Both the position numbers and the translations under genes were made by a program. 7,627 nt of DNA from Deltaproteobacteria bacterium (GTDB lineage: Bacteria; Myxococcota_A; Polyangia; Polyangiales; Houyiibacteriaceae), in assembly GCA_019309605.1 (NCBI GenBank), contig JAFDFW010000081.1, positions 1 to 7,627 on the forward strand, written 5' to 3'. Below are positions 6,282-7,627 of the stretch, in pieces; position 1 is the first letter of the stretch; each line of letters begins with the position of its first letter. The notes beneath the pieces are model-generated. The model did no database searches. It was given only the letters and a program-made list of their open reading frames with translations, and was not told the DNA's origin.

Positions 6282-7456
6282 GTTCGAGTCCTCGGACTTC
6301 CGACCTCGGGTCCGGGCCGCGCGGAGTCACCGGTCTCCTTCTCGTACAGCCGGTACCGCTTGTAGATTCGCCCACCCACTTTGCGAATAATAGTGTTCAC
6401 TGGGTGGTTGTCTTCGAGTGTCCAACCAAGGTCCGCCCACTCATAACCCATCTCGAGGCTGCGGCGTATGAGTTCTGCGGAAATCGCCATGGCGAGCGGC
6501 CGATAGCGTTCCTCGCGGCGCAACTCCTGTCGAATCCCGAGGAGAATACATCGAAAAGACTTCGGCCTGCGAACCTTGAGGCGCCACCAGAGCTTCACGA
6601 CGTTCATGGGATTCAGCTTGCCGTTGAAGTCCCGAATCACCTCGTCGAGGTTGAGCAGCGCGATGCAGATTGCAACGGGACGCCCGCCGATCTCCACGAA
6701 GAAACAAAGGTCTGTGGCGAGCGCTCGCAGATCCTCAGCCATTCGCTCGGCTTCCGCTTTCGTCGCAGGGACAAACCCCCAGTTGTGCTGAAACGCATCG
6801 TTGTATACGTCCAGAATGTCGTAGGCATCCGTCTCGAGCTTCTTACGGTCGACCGTCCGGAAACGAACTTCGGGAAGGGCCGCAATCATATCCCAAGCTT
6901 GCTGCGCGGGCGGAGTCGGGGCGGCGATGTCGTACCACCAGCTGTAGCAATCTTTGACCTTTCGTAGTCCTGCACCCTCCGCGAGCACGCCCTGATAGGC
7001 GCGGTGATGCGCCGACATGATTACAGCGGGTTCGTCGAACCCCTCGATCAAGATCCCGGCTTCGTCGTTGATCGAGAGCGAACACGGACCTCGCATCAAC
7101 GACATTCCTCGATCTGCGAGCCAGCTCGCTGCCCGGTTCACCAGTGCGGTCGCTACTTCCTGATCCTCGAGGGTATCGAAAAAACCGAAAAAGCCAGCGT
7201 CGTCGCCGTGGATACGAAGGTGCTCATGATCGACCTGCGCCGAAATGCGTCCGCTGAGCTTGCCGCCCTTCCATGCCGTGAATAGCGCAACCTCCGCGTG
7301 ATGGAAGAATGGGTTCTTCTCGGGGGTGAGCCGCTCTTTGATCTGGATGTTGAGCGGAGCGACCCATGCGGGATCGCCTGCGTATACCTCGAAGGGCACA
7401 CGCATGAAGTCTTTGAGGTCTTTGCCCGGCTCATGCTGCTTGATCTCGATGCTCAT
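6278..7456 (-). CDS. Tandem-GNAT acyltransferase, YghO-like family
   Basis: The protein has 392 residues from ATG 7454-7456. It matches a widespread uncharacterised GNAT-like family of about 370-400 residues that includes Escherichia coli YghO. The N-terminal half has 'VYAGDPAWVAPL', 'PEKNPFFHHAEVALF', 'GRISAQVDHEHL', 'GFFGFFDTLED' and 'RGPCSLSINDEAGILIEGFD'. A linker follows, then a C-terminal GNAT half (about 200-372) with 'VYNDAFQHNWGF', 'FFVEIGGRPVAICIAL' and a closing 'ADLGWTLEDNHPVNTIIRKV'. Bacterial ceramide synthase is also a GNAT-fold acyltransferase, so N-acylation of a long-chain amine is one possibility, but I cannot show that from sequence. No clear ribosome site is visible before the ATG. 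The gene begins 57 bp inside the right tRNA-Leu repeat and converges on the operon, with overlapping stops. About 20 C-terminal residues are polar and unstructured. Confidence 0.75.
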   Translation of the reverse strand: MSIEIKQHEPGKDLKDFMRVPFEVYAGDPAWVAPLNIQIKERLTPEKNPFFHHAEVALFTAWKGGKLSGRISAQVDHEHLRIHGDDAGFFGFFDTLEDQEVATALVNRAASWLADRGMSLMRGPCSLSINDEAGILIEGFDEPAVIMSAHHRAYQGVLAEGAGLRKVKDCYSWWYDIAAPTPPAQQAWDMIAALPEVRFRTVDRKKLETDAYDILDVYNDAFQHNWGFVPATKAEAERMAEDLRALATDLCFFVEIGGRPVAICIALLNLDEVIRDFNGKLNPMNVVKLWWRLKVRRPKSFRCILLGIRQELRREERYRPLAMAISAELIRRSLEMGYEWADLGWTLEDNHPVNTIIRKVGGRIYKRYRLYEKETGDSARPGPEVGSPRTRT

Positions 7457-7513
7457 ATGTCGTGTGGCTAGGCCAGCATATCCGGGTCAGGTGACACACG
7501 CTACGCGCGTCGT

Positions 7514-7539
7514 GCGTCTGCCAATTCCGCCATCCTCGC
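7514..7539 (-). repeat. Right 26-bp direct repeat (tRNA-Leu 5' end), putative att site
   Basis: This is an exact copy, same orientation, of 694-719: acceptor 5' strand GCGAGGA plus the tRNA-Leu D-arm. Past 7514 the sequence is unrelated to tRNA (no anticodon arm), so this copy keeps only the 5' third of the gene. Together with the left copy it bounds about 6.8 kb. Confidence 0.7.
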
Positions 7540-7554
7540 GTTGGTTGGGAGCCG

Positions 7555-7582
7555 GTGTTAGCGCCTTTTCGCCTGCGATCAA
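7555..7582 (-). promoter_or_regulatory. Promoter-like sequence, probably the original tRNA-Leu promoter
   Basis: On the minus strand TTGATC (7582-7577) is followed after 16 bp by TAACAC (7560-7555), a 4/6 and 3/6 match to sigma-70 -35 and -10 boxes. The -10 ends 15 bp before the first base of the tRNA-Leu fragment, which is the right distance for a short tRNA leader. Transcription would pass through the fragment and into the GNAT gene starting at 7456. Both boxes are imperfect. Confidence 0.35.
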
Positions 7583-7600
7583 AGTCGACGAGCTACACTC

Positions 7601-7614
7601 CCCGCACATGCGGG
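7601..7614. repeat. Short inverted repeat near the right edge
   Basis: CCCGCA and TGCGGG flank a 2-nt centre (CACA-type core). It encloses a plus-strand ATG at 7608 whose frame runs off the window after a few codons. It could be an operator or a weak hairpin; too little sequence remains to decide. Confidence 0.3.
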
Positions 7615-7627
7615 AAGAACGATTTGC

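Noticed and set aside
7497..7527. Promoter inside the right tRNA fragment (TTGGCA with TAGCGT downstream)
   Set aside because: The spacing is 15 bp and the -10 match is poor. TTGGCA is simply the conserved D-arm sequence of tRNA-Leu.
7601..7627. CRISPR repeat suggested by the CCCCGC...GCGGG dyad at the right edge
   Set aside because: Only one copy is present in the window and there is no repeat-spacer periodicity.
7608..7627. Plus-strand gene starting at ATG 7608
   Set aside because: Only six complete codons are visible, there is no ribosome site, and the ATG lies inside a dyad. This cannot be supported.

Overview
The window is visibly GC-rich, with long overlapping open frames on both strands and strong G/C bias at third codon positions. 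The gene content points to a Gram-negative deltaproteobacterium or myxobacterium-like relative: a periplasmic DUF1571 protein carrying a LysM domain, cobalamin-binding radical SAM enzymes, large GNAT-fold proteins, and a family-4 glycosyltransferase with an N-terminus of the 'GNHLPRQCGIATFTTDL' type. The taxonomic statement is inference.

Layout. (1) Positions 1-189, minus strand: the first 63 codons of a glycosyltransferase that runs off the left edge. (2) 190-720, minus strand: a degraded patch with a ribbon-helix-helix (RHH) remnant, a small ORF overlapping it by ATGA, and the 5' 45 nt of a tRNA-Leu(UAG) gene lacking its 3' half. (3) 720-1059, minus strand: the C-terminal catalytic part of a tyrosine recombinase, ending at the tRNA remnant and cut off upstream. 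(4) 1075-1992, minus strand: a secreted DUF1571/LysM protein. (5) 1993-2206: a divergent intergenic region with three short dyads. (6) 2207-6281, plus strand: a tight operon of two B12-binding radical SAM proteins and a FemAB/GNAT-like acyltransferase (8-bp gap, then an ATGA overlap). (7) 6278-7456, minus strand: a tandem-GNAT (YghO-like) protein convergent with the operon, both stop codons sharing one CTAG. (8) 7514-7539: a second copy of the tRNA-Leu 5' end, identical over 26 bp to 694-719, with a promoter-like sequence just outside it.

Interpretation. The 26-bp direct repeats enclose about 6.8 kb containing the recombinase remnant and all five complete protein-coding genes. This is the geometry of an element integrated into the 5' half of a tRNA-Leu gene, now immobile because the recombinase has lost its N-terminal part. 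The cargo combines two radical SAM/B12 enzymes, two GNAT-fold acyltransferases and one periplasmic lipoprotein-carrier-like protein. I infer a small pathway that makes or modifies a lipid, envelope component or small metabolite; no substrate can be read from the sequence. The convergent GNAT gene starts just inside the right repeat, so the orphaned tRNA promoter may now drive it.
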